A stretch of 40,592 bases of DNA from Bacteroidota bacterium (GTDB taxonomy: Bacteria > Bacteroidota > Bacteroidia > Chitinophagales > Saprospiraceae). The stretch spans positions 1-40,592 of the forward strand of contig JAHEAR010000032.1 of assembly GCA_024642665.1 (NCBI GenBank). Reading direction: 5' to 3'. Within the stretch, counting starts at the first letter, position 1, and each line of letters starts with the position of its first letter. The notes below the pieces were generated by a model that worked only from the letters and a program-made list of their open reading frames with translations, did not search any database and was not told the DNA's origin. Made by a program: the position numbers and the translations under genes. Of this stretch, positions 1 through 8,739 are shown piece after piece.

Positions 1-244
1 AAAATAAAATATGATATTCGCCTGCCTTCAAATGAGTAAATACAAAGGATCCATCATCGAGGGTATAACCTGCTTTAACCATAGTTGAATCTGTCGAGTC
101 AAATAGTGTTACCGTGGCAAATGTAACCGGATACTCATTTTCATCGAATACATTTCCGGAGATCGCTGTTTCTGCAGTTTGAGCAAAAACTCCTGAAACG
201 GAAACAAAGAGTAATGGTGCAAGAAATAGTAGTAGTTTCTTCAT
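1..244 (-). CDS. Outer-membrane/TonB-receptor-type protein, N-terminal fragment (cut by window edge)
   Basis: The minus strand reads an ATG at 242-244 and stays open to the window edge, giving about 81 residues. The protein starts MKKLLLFLAPLLF, a clear signal peptide ending at a FAQ cleavage site near residue 22. It continues with a carboxypeptidase-regulatory-like beta-sandwich: the pattern ISGNVFDENEYPVTFATVTL followed by DDGSFVFTHLKAGEYHILF. In Bacteroidota this domain usually sits at the front of TonB-dependent receptors or large outer-membrane beta-barrel proteins. The barrel itself is outside the window, so the exact family cannot be fixed. It is divergent from the receptor gene at 451, with about 200 bases between them. 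Confidence 0.85.
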   Translation of the reverse strand, partial: MKKLLLFLAPLLFVSVSGVFAQTAETAISGNVFDENEYPVTFATVTLFDSTDSTMVKAGYTLDDGSFVFTHLKAGEYHILF

Positions 245-450
245 TTTGTAATCGCTTTATTTTCATGAAAGACGACATACAAGAGGGTTAGGTTGCTCCA
301 TACATTTGACTTTCGACCAATAGGAAGATTTCAAGGATAAGCACAATCATTTCATAGAGTGATACGTGCATAGGAATTGGTGAGAATGTCCAAAATATTC
401 TTTTCGTTCAGATAGCAGCCGGCGAATGGTCTATTTAGTTTTACTTTTAC

Positions 451-2364
451 ATGATGCGATTCACGGGTTATTCACAGATTCGAAATGCTATGTACCTGAC
501 AGGTATAATGTTATGTCTGTTGCCCTTGGGTATTTCAGGTCAGCATGACACTATTCTGATGCTTGATCCAATAGAAGTTACGGCCAGGCGAATCAAACTG
601 ACGGATGTGGGTAAGCACACAGAAACTATTGACAGTCAGATACTTACCATGCGTCAATATAATAATGTTGCAGAAGTCCTTGCCTTTCAGACGCCTTTAT
701 ATATTCGTAGTTATGGGATGGGCACGCTGGCCACGCTTGGGATCAGAGGAGCCAGTGCTGTCCACACGCAGTTTTTGTGGAACGGTATTCCGCTTCGTAA
801 TCCTATGCTTGGACTATTGGACATAGCGCTGATCCCTTCGTTTTTTACGGATGATATTTCGATTCATTATGGTGGTCATGGTGCTGCTTTTGGTTCAGGA
901 GCGATTGGTGGACTTGTTTCTCTTACTAACAAACCCATATCAGAAACAAGTCGCATGGAAGTTCACTTATCTGCCGGTAGCTGGGGATCTTATTTAGGGG
1001 AGGTGAAATTTGATTATGGCACACAGAAGCTTCGATTTTCTACTCGCTTATTTTTTCAGGAAGCAGAAAATAATTATCGTTATCGGTTAAACAAAGATCA
1101 ACCTGAAAAGAATCAGATTCATCATCACCTGAAAAACCTTGGATTACTTCAAGAAGTTTCCTGGGCTATAAATGCTAATGAAAGTCTGACAGCAAGGTTG
1201 TGGCTTCAAAATACAGATCGACAGATACCTCCGACATCGACTCAGTCTTACAGCAAGGCAGCTCAGCAGGATAAAACGTTGCGGACTTCATTACAATGGA
1301 GTAGAAATGGAGAAAAAGTTGACTGGCAGGTGAAGACAGCCATATTGGATGAAGATATTGATTTTCAGGATTCGGTTATTTTATTGTATACCAATAATCA
1401 TTTTCGCACCTGGTTGACAGAAGTGGAGACGTCAGTTCAATTGAATCCTCGGTTAAATGTCACCGGTGGAATCTTTGCTGAATATGTTAATGCAAAATCA
1501 GCCAACTATAAGGCAGGTGTAAGCAGAAATCAATACGGTGGATTTGCTTCATTCAGTTATTTACTTGAAGACTGGGCTTTTCGTTTTCAGATGCGAGAGG
1601 AATTCACGGATCGTCAGTGGTCTCCATTGTTAGTTGATTTTTCAACCGAATGGTCCGGTATCAGAAATTTCACCGTCAAAGGAAGTCTCTCGAGAAATTA
1701 CAGAATTCCTACGCTGAACGATCTGTATTGGAGGCCTGGAGGAAATCCAGAGCTTGCTCCGGAAGAAGGGTGGACATTTGAAAGTGGTATTCATTTTCAA
1801 TCGGGAAAAGGCAAGTGGGATTTTAATGCTTCCGCTACAGGTTTCATCAGGTCAATTAATGATTGGATCATGTGGCTTCCGCCCGGACAGGGAGGAAGAA
1901 ATTTCTGGAGTCCAATCAACATCATTCAAGTCAACAGTACAGGATCCGAATTCAGGAGTGGAATAGCCTACATGGCTGAAAAATGGATCATTAATTTCAG
2001 CCTTGGATTGGACCTGACCTGGTCTCAATTTGCTGATGATCTGCCTGAATTTATGATTGAAGAGGGCGATCAGGTCTTCTATGTTCCGGTACATAACGTA
2101 GTCTCCGGAATAAGCCTTGGGAAGCAGCATTGGTCTGCTTATTATAATCACCATTGGTTTGGGGCATCAAATGGTATCAGTGAGTCGGTTTCTTCCGGTA
2201 ATATCGGTTCTGTGGGATTATCTTACGGACCTGTAAGACCTTCCGCTGTCTGGTCTGTATATTTGCAGGCAGACAATGTTTGGAACACGCCCTATAGGTT
2301 GATTGAAAGAAGACCTATGCCGGGCAGAAGTATTAAGATGGGACTAAGATTTGTGATTTCCTGA
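451..2364 (+). CDS. TonB-dependent outer-membrane receptor (BtuB-size)
   Basis: A 637-residue protein with a signal peptide ending near ISGQ (residue 30), a plug domain at about residues 35-165 (key stretch TLGIRGASAVHTQFLWNGIP, then GSGAIGGLVSLTN), and a C-terminal 22-strand-type barrel ending in an aromatic-rich strand (SIKMGLRFVIS). It should import a bound ligand through the outer membrane with TonB energy. The size is close to BtuB and smaller than SusC-type receptors, and no SusD gene follows. The next gene, 69 bases on, encodes a secreted DUF4465 protein, which hints at cobalamin-like ligands, but substrate is inference. A weak -7-like box (TACTTTTA, 442-449) lies immediately before the ATG, so translation could instead begin at the ATG at 490. 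The 451 start is kept because it supplies the positive residues of the signal peptide. Confidence 0.88.
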   Translation: MMRFTGYSQIRNAMYLTGIMLCLLPLGISGQHDTILMLDPIEVTARRIKLTDVGKHTETIDSQILTMRQYNNVAEVLAFQTPLYIRSYGMGTLATLGIRGASAVHTQFLWNGIPLRNPMLGLLDIALIPSFFTDDISIHYGGHGAAFGSGAIGGLVSLTNKPISETSRMEVHLSAGSWGSYLGEVKFDYGTQKLRFSTRLFFQEAENNYRYRLNKDQPEKNQIHHHLKNLGLLQEVSWAINANESLTARLWLQNTDRQIPPTSTQSYSKAAQQDKTLRTSLQWSRNGEKVDWQVKTAILDEDIDFQDSVILLYTNNHFRTWLTEVETSVQLNPRLNVTGGIFAEYVNAKSANYKAGVSRNQYGGFASFSYLLEDWAFRFQMREEFTDRQWSPLLVDFSTEWSGIRNFTVKGSLSRNYRIPTLNDLYWRPGGNPELAPEEGWTFESGIHFQSGKGKWDFNASATGFIRSINDWIMWLPPGQGGRNFWSPINIIQVNSTGSEFRSGIAYMAEKWIINFSLGLDLTWSQFADDLPEFMIEEGDQVFYVPVHNVVSGISLGKQHWSAYYNHHWFGASNGISESVSSGNIGSVGLSYGPVRPSAVWSVYLQADNVWNTPYRLIERRPMPGRSIKMGLRFVIS

Positions 2365-2433
2365 TCAGTTTTATCCAGTTAGTCCTACGAAGTCAAAATC
2401 AGATGTACAGCCTATTTAATAATTTCTATTAAG

Positions 2434-3405
2434 ATGAAAAAATTTCAGCCGATTAAAATTCTGACCATTGTATCAGCCTTTCTGATGTGTCATAATGGAA
2501 GTGCACAGATTGTTGCTGATTTTGAAGAATACAATCTAAGCGCAGGGGAGTATCTCAATGATGCTTCGCCGTCTTCTGCTTTTCAAAGTGGAGCCATTGA
2601 GTTGACCAACTACTATGATGCTGATTTTAATTTTTGGAGTGGATGGGCCATCTCTGCAGATACCAATACGACCACCCCTGGTTTTTTAAATCAGTTTAGT
2701 GCTATTCCCGGAAAGGGCGCATTAAATTCAACGACGTATAGCGTTGGATATATTTTTGATCCTATAGTTGTGCGATTACAACCCCAGGCAATTGGGAAAC
2801 CAATGATCGGAATGTACATCACAAATAGTACGTATACCTATCTGAGCATGCGTGATGGCGACCCTTTTGCAAAGAAGTTTGGAGGTGAGACCGGTGAAGA
2901 TCCCGACTTTTTGTTCATTACATTTAAGAAGTATTATGAGGGTGTGCTTAGTACAGATAGTATCAATGTCTATCTGGCTGATTATCGATTTGCTGATTCA
3001 GGCAAGGATTATCTTCTTTCGGATTGGACGTATGTTGATTTGACTGAATTCGGGCCGATGGATTCTTTGTCCATGCAGATGACGTCCAGTGATAATGGTG
3101 CGTTTGGCATGAATACGCCTTCTTATGTATGTATGGATCATGTCACCACTGACAATCTCCAGTTATTCGAAATCATTGCCGATGAGGATAGCAATTTGCA
3201 GGTAGGACCCAATCCTGTCTCTGACAGGTTGTTTATTGGTGTAAAAAAAGAAGGACTTTGTACAGCAGTGAATCTGCAGGGTCAGGTCATTTGGTTCAAA
3301 CACCTTAACGTGGGGAATCATGAAATTCAGGTGTCCAATTGGCCTAAAGGGGTATATGTCATCAGTCAAAACGGGGAGATAGGGAAGAAGATCAGTGTTC
3401 AGTAA
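2434..3405 (+). CDS. DUF4465 domain secreted protein with T9SS type A sorting tail
   Basis: A 323-residue protein. The signal peptide ends at GSAQ near residue 24. Residues about 28-245 match the DUF4465 pattern: an FEEYNL start, then FWSGWAISADTNT, NQFSAIPGKGALNSTTYSVGY and a C-terminal beta-rich part. The last 70 residues are a Por-secretion tail (VGPNPVSDRLFI, then PKGVYVISQNGEIGKKISVQ), so the protein should cross the outer membrane by T9SS and be displayed or released. It follows the TonB-dependent receptor by 69 bases on the same strand and is probably co-transcribed. From memory, DUF4465-like surface proteins occur with cobalamin receptors in gut Bacteroidota. A role as ligand-capture partner of the receptor is therefore plausible but unproven. 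Confidence 0.85.
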   Translation: MKKFQPIKILTIVSAFLMCHNGSAQIVADFEEYNLSAGEYLNDASPSSAFQSGAIELTNYYDADFNFWSGWAISADTNTTTPGFLNQFSAIPGKGALNSTTYSVGYIFDPIVVRLQPQAIGKPMIGMYITNSTYTYLSMRDGDPFAKKFGGETGEDPDFLFITFKKYYEGVLSTDSINVYLADYRFADSGKDYLLSDWTYVDLTEFGPMDSLSMQMTSSDNGAFGMNTPSYVCMDHVTTDNLQLFEIIADEDSNLQVGPNPVSDRLFIGVKKEGLCTAVNLQGQVIWFKHLNVGNHEIQVSNWPKGVYVISQNGEIGKKISVQ

Positions 3406-3459
3406 GATTTCCAGATGTGGGATATTTGGCTGAATTTTTATTCAAATAGCTGCCTCTTA

Positions 3460-3483
3460 CTAATACCCTGTGTTGGGTATTAG
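3460..3483. promoter_or_regulatory. Perfect inverted repeat, candidate operator
   Basis: Two 9-base arms (CTAATACCC at 3460-3468 and GGGTATTAG at 3475-3483) flank the 6-base spacer TGTGTT. There is no following T-tract, so an intrinsic terminator is unlikely. It lies 166 bases before the YceI start. A closely similar core (TACCC-TGTATC-GGGTA) occurs at 40113-40128, just upstream of another promoter, which favours a transcription-factor site. Confidence 0.5.
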
Positions 3484-3648
3484 ATAATCTGCGATAAAAT
3501 TCATATTGCTATAGATCTGTGCATTTTCCAAAAGCACTCCATTTTGTGATTCGGTTCATCCCTTATTTTAGTCGAATCAGTCATGTTTTATCTACCAAAG
3601 AGTCAGGAATCCTTCGAGCCTTCGAAGATTGCTATTAATTTGTGGGCA

Positions 3649-4215
3649 ATGAAGACGAGATTTTATCCGGTATGGATTGCCCTGAGTATTCTTCTGGTCT
3701 CCTGGAAGCCGTGTCAGTCATTTCTTTGGGAGGCTATGGAGGGTAGGGTACACATACAATCTGATGCTCCTTTGGAAATCATCAAGGCGGACAGTGATGC
3801 CATGCAAGGGATAATTGATCCTGCGAAAAAATCCTTCGCTTTTTCCGTTCGGATTAATAGTTTTCAGGGCTTTAATAGTCAGATTCAACGGACACATTTT
3901 CTCGAGAATTATATGGAAGAAAAGAAATTTCCGACCGCCACATTTGAAGGAAAGTTTATTGAGGACATTCCCTTTGAGATGCCTGGTACATATGCTGTAA
4001 GAGCAAAAGGTAATCTCAATATTCATGGAATCACACGGGAAAGAATTATTAAGGGAGAACTCCTGATTACGGAACATAATGCGACAGTTAAGGCAAATTT
4101 CTTTGTACCGGTTTCGGATCATGGGATCAATATTCCTAAAATTGTAAATCAGAAAATTGCAGAAGAAATAGCAGTGACTATAGAAATCCCCTTTACCATC
4201 AAAAGCATGCCATGA
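3649..4215 (+). CDS. YceI-family periplasmic lipid/isoprenoid-binding-like protein
   Basis: The ATG at 3649 (MKTRFYPVWIALSILL) gives a proper signal peptide and a 188-residue protein. An in-frame ATG at 3583 adds 22 residues without signal character and was not chosen. The mature part shows the YceI lipocalin-like fold markers: FSVRINSFQGF, then THFLENYMEEKKFPTATFEG and GNLNIHGITRER, where the HG motif is typical of the family, followed by a late VTIEIPFTI strand. YceI proteins bind long isoprenoid or lipid-like molecules in the periplasm. The stop overlaps the ATG of the following sensor kinase by four bases (ATGA), so the two are translationally coupled. That suggests, but does not prove, that YceI function and signal sensing are linked. 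Confidence 0.88.
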   Translation: MKTRFYPVWIALSILLVSWKPCQSFLWEAMEGRVHIQSDAPLEIIKADSDAMQGIIDPAKKSFAFSVRINSFQGFNSQIQRTHFLENYMEEKKFPTATFEGKFIEDIPFEMPGTYAVRAKGNLNIHGITRERIIKGELLITEHNATVKANFFVPVSDHGINIPKIVNQKIAEEIAVTIEIPFTIKSMP

Positions 4216-7097
4216 TTCGATTGCTGACCTGTGTCTTGAGTAGTTTTTTTTTGCTTACGCTTCGTGCTCAGGAACCTAATTTTATGCAGCATGATTTGGG
4301 AGATTTTATTACCGGAGGCACCATCAATGCTATTGTTCAGGATCATCAATGCATGATTTGGCTCGGAACAGACAAAGGACTGGCCAGATATGATGGTACA
4401 GATACCCATCAGGTATTGATTAATGATTCCATTGCCAATTTTAGCGTCAGCGCACTTTTTGAAGATCAGGATTTAAGGATTTGGATTGGGACCACCACCG
4501 GAAGAATTTTCTTAATGGATGAAGCAAGACAAATTCAGGAATTTGAAACCGAAGAAGGAAGTCCGCGAATGCCTGTAACAGCGATTCATCAGGATACTAA
4601 AGGGTATATGTGGTTTGCAACGTATGGTGAAGGGGTCTATGTATATGCCAATAACAGGTTATTTAATTTCAACGAAGAAGACGGGATCAGTGGCGAGGAT
4701 GTTTATGCCATGGATTGTACCACCGATGGAGCGATGTGGCTTGGCACGGATAATGGTATTTCCATTTGCACATTCAACGAGGAAAAAAAAATGATCAAAA
4801 CACTTGGACTGGATGATGGTTTGCCGGATCAAATCGTCACCTCCCTGAAGGCAGATGATGAAGGAAATATGTGGATAGGTACTTTCGAATTCGGAGTTGT
4901 ATTTTATGATCATCTGACCCAAAAAATTGATCGGTTATTTGATGTCAATGGTCTTGATGAAGTTACTGCCATGACTATTTTTGATGGGCATGAATTGTGG
5001 ATTGGCTCCCGCAGCAGTGGCGTCTGGCGATATACGCCGGATATGCCATTTGCCGAACAACTCAGTAGTTTGAGTCAACCCAAACCCGGAAAGGTTACCG
5101 GCATGCTGACAGATGTGGAGGGGAGTATATGGGTTTGCATGGAGGGAGGACGTTTGATTTCAGGATTTCGGCCATTTGAATCTATTCATTTGGACATTCC
5201 GGAGATTCAGGCTATTTTTTGTGATTCCCGGGAGAATGTTTGGATAGGCACGAAAGGAGGGTTGTTTCGCCTGGAAGAAAGTCCGGATTCACCTTCTAAA
5301 GCTATTCGGATACTTCCGCACCTGGCACTCAATATTACCAATATGATTGAGGATAATTTTGGACACCTCTGGATTGGGACCCTGGATAATGGTTTATACG
5401 TGTTGGATCCATCCTCCGGTGAGGTGAAATTAGTTGGATCTATGATAGGCAATGGTGGTAATACCATTATGTCCATGGCAATATCGAAAGAGAAGATATG
5501 GATTGCTACACTAGAGGGCGTTGCTACCTATCCGGCGAATATTGATATTTATAAAAATGGCGCTCGAAAGTTTAGTTTGTTAAATGATCCATGGCAATCA
5601 AATCTTCATTTTGTATTTCAGGTTTTTGTCGATCGGCAGGATAGAATCTGGTTTGCTTCAGATGGCAATGGTGTATTTAGAATTGAAGGGGATCAAGCAA
5701 TTCATTTTACCGGAGATAGCCTGGTACGTTTAAGAACAGTGTATTCGATATGCGAAGATCTTCGAGGTGTTTTTTGGCTTAATACACCTGATCAGGGCCT
5801 TATTGAATTTGACGGGGAGCATTATATCCCGTTAGGGCTTAATGATGGCCTTGGAAGTTTGAACATAGCCGGTATTAATACGGTAAGGTCCGGAGATATA
5901 CTCATCACGAGTGAAAGTGGAATGACCATTCTGGAACCTCAGCGAAGACATGTGATGAATTATAATGAAGAAATAGGTGTTAGAGCTTTTGAACCGGGAT
6001 TGAACGCCAATAGCACATCAGGCAATGGTCATATCTATAGCTGTGGTAGAAATGAAGTGTATAAATATTATTCCCCAACGCATAAATTAAGCATTCATCC
6101 CAGAACCCAAATAACATCTGTTATTGTTTTTGATAAGCGAGTAGATTTTTCAAATCAACATCACTTTTCCTATAGTCAAAATTATTTTTCTTTTAATTAT
6201 GTTGGCTTATGGTATACGTCTCCTGCCATCGTGAAATATCTGTACAAACTGGATGGATATGACAGGCAATGGAAAGAGTCAAAGGATAATGTGGCATCTT
6301 ACTCTAATTTGACACCGGGTAATTATACCTTTTCCGTCAAAGCGTCTGAAAATAATTCCTTTTTGGATGAACCCATTGCCACCTATTCCTTTTCAATTGC
6401 AAAACCGATTTGGCAGGAAATATGGTTTATCGGCCTGATTATTTTGGCAGGTATTGCCGGCTTTTATTGGCTGCTAAGGTCGAGAGAACAAAAATCAGCC
6501 AGACAAGCATTGTTGAGAAAAGACATGATTGAATCACAGTTGACAGCATTAAAGGCGCAGATCAATCCTCATTTTTTATTCAATAGCTTTAATACATTGA
6601 TCACTATCATTGACGAAAATCCAATGAAGCCGGAGTTGGCCGTAAAGTATGTTGAAAAACTTTCAGATTTCTATAGAAGCATCCTGCAGTATCGCGAGCA
6701 TGAAACGATAACATTGGAAGAAGAATGGGAGTTGGTTAATAATTATGTGTATTTGTTAAAAGAGCGGTATGGAGACAATCTCAGACTTCACATGGATGGC
6801 CCATTAAAAGATAGTTTTATTTTGCCTTTGACGCTGCAAATGTTAGTGGAAAATGCTGTGAAGCATAATGTGATTACTACGCAGTATCCCTTAGATCTGT
6901 TTATTACTATTGAAGATGGAGAGTACGTTACGGTGAGAAATACCCTGAAGCCTAAGACAAAACCTGAGACCTCCACGCAGTTTGGTCTGCATACCATTGC
7001 CAGTCGTTATCAGCTGTTATGTGATAAACAGGTGATAGTCAAAAAAAATCACAACACCTTTCTGGTTAAGATACCCATCATCAAAAAGTCAGCATAA
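4212..7097 (+). CDS. Two-component regulator propeller sensor histidine kinase, LytS-like (His_kinase family)
   Basis: A 961-residue sensor. A short signal peptide (to about residue 19, LRAQ) leads into a periplasmic beta-propeller with at least twelve visible W-[IFL]-[GA]-T-type blade motifs (for example WLGTDKGLARYDG and WIGTLDNGLYVLD). A Y_Y_Y domain follows at about residues 660-730, then one membrane helix at 738-756. The kinase core has the His_kinase motif INPHFLFNSFNTL, with the phospho-accepting His at 787, and an ATPase lid region with ENAVKHN. There is no fused receiver or AraC domain, so this is not a hybrid HTCS regulator. The TAA stop shares one base with the ATG of the LytTR regulator, its evident partner. 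The ligand is unknown, and the coupled YceI gene may point to a lipid-like or envelope signal. Confidence 0.93.
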   Translation: MIRLLTCVLSSFFLLTLRAQEPNFMQHDLGDFITGGTINAIVQDHQCMIWLGTDKGLARYDGTDTHQVLINDSIANFSVSALFEDQDLRIWIGTTTGRIFLMDEARQIQEFETEEGSPRMPVTAIHQDTKGYMWFATYGEGVYVYANNRLFNFNEEDGISGEDVYAMDCTTDGAMWLGTDNGISICTFNEEKKMIKTLGLDDGLPDQIVTSLKADDEGNMWIGTFEFGVVFYDHLTQKIDRLFDVNGLDEVTAMTIFDGHELWIGSRSSGVWRYTPDMPFAEQLSSLSQPKPGKVTGMLTDVEGSIWVCMEGGRLISGFRPFESIHLDIPEIQAIFCDSRENVWIGTKGGLFRLEESPDSPSKAIRILPHLALNITNMIEDNFGHLWIGTLDNGLYVLDPSSGEVKLVGSMIGNGGNTIMSMAISKEKIWIATLEGVATYPANIDIYKNGARKFSLLNDPWQSNLHFVFQVFVDRQDRIWFASDGNGVFRIEGDQAIHFTGDSLVRLRTVYSICEDLRGVFWLNTPDQGLIEFDGEHYIPLGLNDGLGSLNIAGINTVRSGDILITSESGMTILEPQRRHVMNYNEEIGVRAFEPGLNANSTSGNGHIYSCGRNEVYKYYSPTHKLSIHPRTQITSVIVFDKRVDFSNQHHFSYSQNYFSFNYVGLWYTSPAIVKYLYKLDGYDRQWKESKDNVASYSNLTPGNYTFSVKASENNSFLDEPIATYSFSIAKPIWQEIWFIGLIILAGIAGFYWLLRSREQKSARQALLRKDMIESQLTALKAQINPHFLFNSFNTLITIIDENPMKPELAVKYVEKLSDFYRSILQYREHETITLEEEWELVNNYVYLLKERYGDNLRLHMDGPLKDSFILPLTLQMLVENAVKHNVITTQYPLDLFITIEDGEYVTVRNTLKPKTKPETSTQFGLHTIASRYQLLCDKQVIVKKNHNTFLVKIPIIKKSA

Positions 7098-7855
7098 TGA
7101 AAGTATTAATCATCGAAGATGAACAGGCGGCTGTTCGCCGATTGCAAAAACTCTTAGTGGATATCAATGCAGAAATGGATATGGTGGCTGCATTAAGTAG
7201 CATTGAAATGGCTGTCGAGTGGTTGACTGTTAATCCGGCACCAGATGTTATTCTTATGGATATTCATCTGGCGGATGGTTCCAGTTTTGATATTTTCCAG
7301 ATGGTAAAGATTGATGCACCGGTTATTTTTGTGACGGCATATGATGAGTATGCTTTAAAGGCGTTTAAAGTCAATGCCATTGATTATCTGCTCAAACCAA
7401 TTAAGAAAGAGGAGTTAGCCAATGCGCTTAAGAAAGTATCTATTGGAAAAAATGAGAAGACAGAGGAAGGAGGTCTCGTTCAAAAGCTGACAGAAGCCGG
7501 ATTTATTAAAAAGTCCAGACGTATCCTGGTAAAGATGGGGCAATCTATTAAAATGATTGATCTCAATCGGGTAGCATATTTCTACTCAAGAGATAAGATT
7601 AGTTTTGCAGTCCTGCCTGAAGGCAAAAGATATCCTCTTGACCAAAGCTTAGATCATATAGAACAAATGATCGATCCAGAACGATTTTTTAGAATCAACC
7701 GGCAGTTTATTGTAAATATTGATTGCATAGATGAGATGATTGCGTATTCAAAATCGAGAGTAAAACTCAAGTTATTGCCCGCCACGGATGAAGAGGCCAT
7801 AGTCAGTAAAGAGCGCTCCCCGGAGTTTAAAAAGTGGCTCATAGGGGTTAATTAG
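7097..7855 (+). CDS. LytTR-family response regulator
   Basis: A 252-residue regulator. Residues 1-120 form a receiver domain with acidic pair EDE near residue 8, phospho-acceptor Asp55 (VILMDIHLADG), the conserved VTAYDEYALKAF and the LKPI lysine. Residues about 145-250 are a LytTR DNA-binding domain (VAYFYSRDKISFAVL, then RFFRINRQFIVNIDCI). The start codon shares one base with the stop of the kinase upstream, so it is the cognate regulator of that sensor. LytTR regulators bind paired direct repeats; no clear pair was identified near this operon, so its targets are open. Confidence 0.94.
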   Translation: MKVLIIEDEQAAVRRLQKLLVDINAEMDMVAALSSIEMAVEWLTVNPAPDVILMDIHLADGSSFDIFQMVKIDAPVIFVTAYDEYALKAFKVNAIDYLLKPIKKEELANALKKVSIGKNEKTEEGGLVQKLTEAGFIKKSRRILVKMGQSIKMIDLNRVAYFYSRDKISFAVLPEGKRYPLDQSLDHIEQMIDPERFFRINRQFIVNIDCIDEMIAYSKSRVKLKLLPATDEEAIVSKERSPEFKKWLIGVN

Positions 7856-8019
7856 GGAATGGCAATCAAAATTTCCTGGTTGTCAAGGTCTGTTTCCAAT
7901 TAAATGGTTTCGTTACAGCTTTAAAGGCTTTTCTTTTAGTTTTCGAATGATTTGTACCTATTTCGGAGTAGGATTTCCTATTTTTAGTGGAGTGTCATCA
8001 GTCAAAACGATCCCTCTAT

Positions 8020-8703
8020 ATGAAAGTATTAATTATTGAAGACGAAGAAAAAGCCGTAAAATCTCTAAAAAAGGGGTTGAATGAGAACCAAATTGAAGTC
8101 GATTTTGCAATGGACGGGATTGCCGGATGCCAATTGGCAGAATCCAATGAGTATGATGTTATTATTTCTGATATCGTAGTACCCGGTATGAATGGATTTG
8201 AGATTGCCAGACATATCCGTTCGAATGAAGTCCATACACCTTTCCTTTTTCTAACTGCGTTAAGTTCTACTGATGATAAGGTTTTGGGTCTTGAAGTAGG
8301 TGGGGATGACTATATGACAAAGCCTTATGAATTTAAAGAGTTACTGGCTCGCCTCAAAGCACTTTCCAGAAGAGGAAAAGAAACTACACCGGTGGTCTCA
8401 ATGCTTAGTTATTCCTGCTTCAATATGGATCTTCTGAAAAAGGAGGTTCGCAGAAGTGGTGCAAAGATTGAGCTCACTCCAAAAGAATTTGCCTTGATGG
8501 AATATTTTATCAGACATCAGGGCAGAACCATTTCAAAAGCTGAAATAGCAGAAAAAGTTTGGGATATTGATTTCGAAACTAGTTCGAATGTGGTAGAAGT
8601 CTATGTCAATTACCTCAGAAATAAAGTAGACAAACCCTTTGAAAATAAATTGATTCGAACGGTTTTCGGGCAGGGTTATATGTTAAAGGATGAACAATTA
8701 TAA
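8020..8703 (+). CDS. OmpR/PhoB-family response regulator
   Basis: The ATG at 8020 (MKVLIIEDEEKAVKSL) gives 227 residues. A GTG-initiated extension from 7987 adds eleven residues that do not fit the family and was rejected. The receiver has the acidic pair EDE, phospho-acceptor Asp51 (VIISDIVVPGMNG), the LTAL threonine region and the TKPYEF lysine. The C-terminal winged helix (LTPKEFALMEYFIRHQGR, then VVEVYVNYLRNKVD and IRTVFGQGYML) is typical. It sits 36 bases before a HAMP histidine kinase and is its likely partner. A -7-like box, TATTTTTA, at 7979-7986 would place transcription start about ten to twenty bases before this ATG's leader. Confidence 0.94.
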   Translation: MKVLIIEDEEKAVKSLKKGLNENQIEVDFAMDGIAGCQLAESNEYDVIISDIVVPGMNGFEIARHIRSNEVHTPFLFLTALSSTDDKVLGLEVGGDDYMTKPYEFKELLARLKALSRRGKETTPVVSMLSYSCFNMDLLKKEVRRSGAKIELTPKEFALMEYFIRHQGRTISKAEIAEKVWDIDFETSSNVVEVYVNYLRNKVDKPFENKLIRTVFGQGYMLKDEQL

Positions 8704-8739
8704 TCATCGGAACTTCCATCAAAAGTAAAATAGTCTAGT

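Noticed and set aside
245-450. Possible cobalamin riboswitch before the TonB receptor
   Set aside because: No B12-box-like conserved core was seen, and the region is too short for a full riboswitch plus leader with a plausible terminator.
3583-3648. In-frame 22-residue N-terminal extension of the YceI protein
   Set aside because: The added residues lack signal features and would place the signal segment internally.
3718-4122. 134-codon minus-strand open frame inside the YceI gene
   Set aside because: Antisense shadow with no family resemblance.
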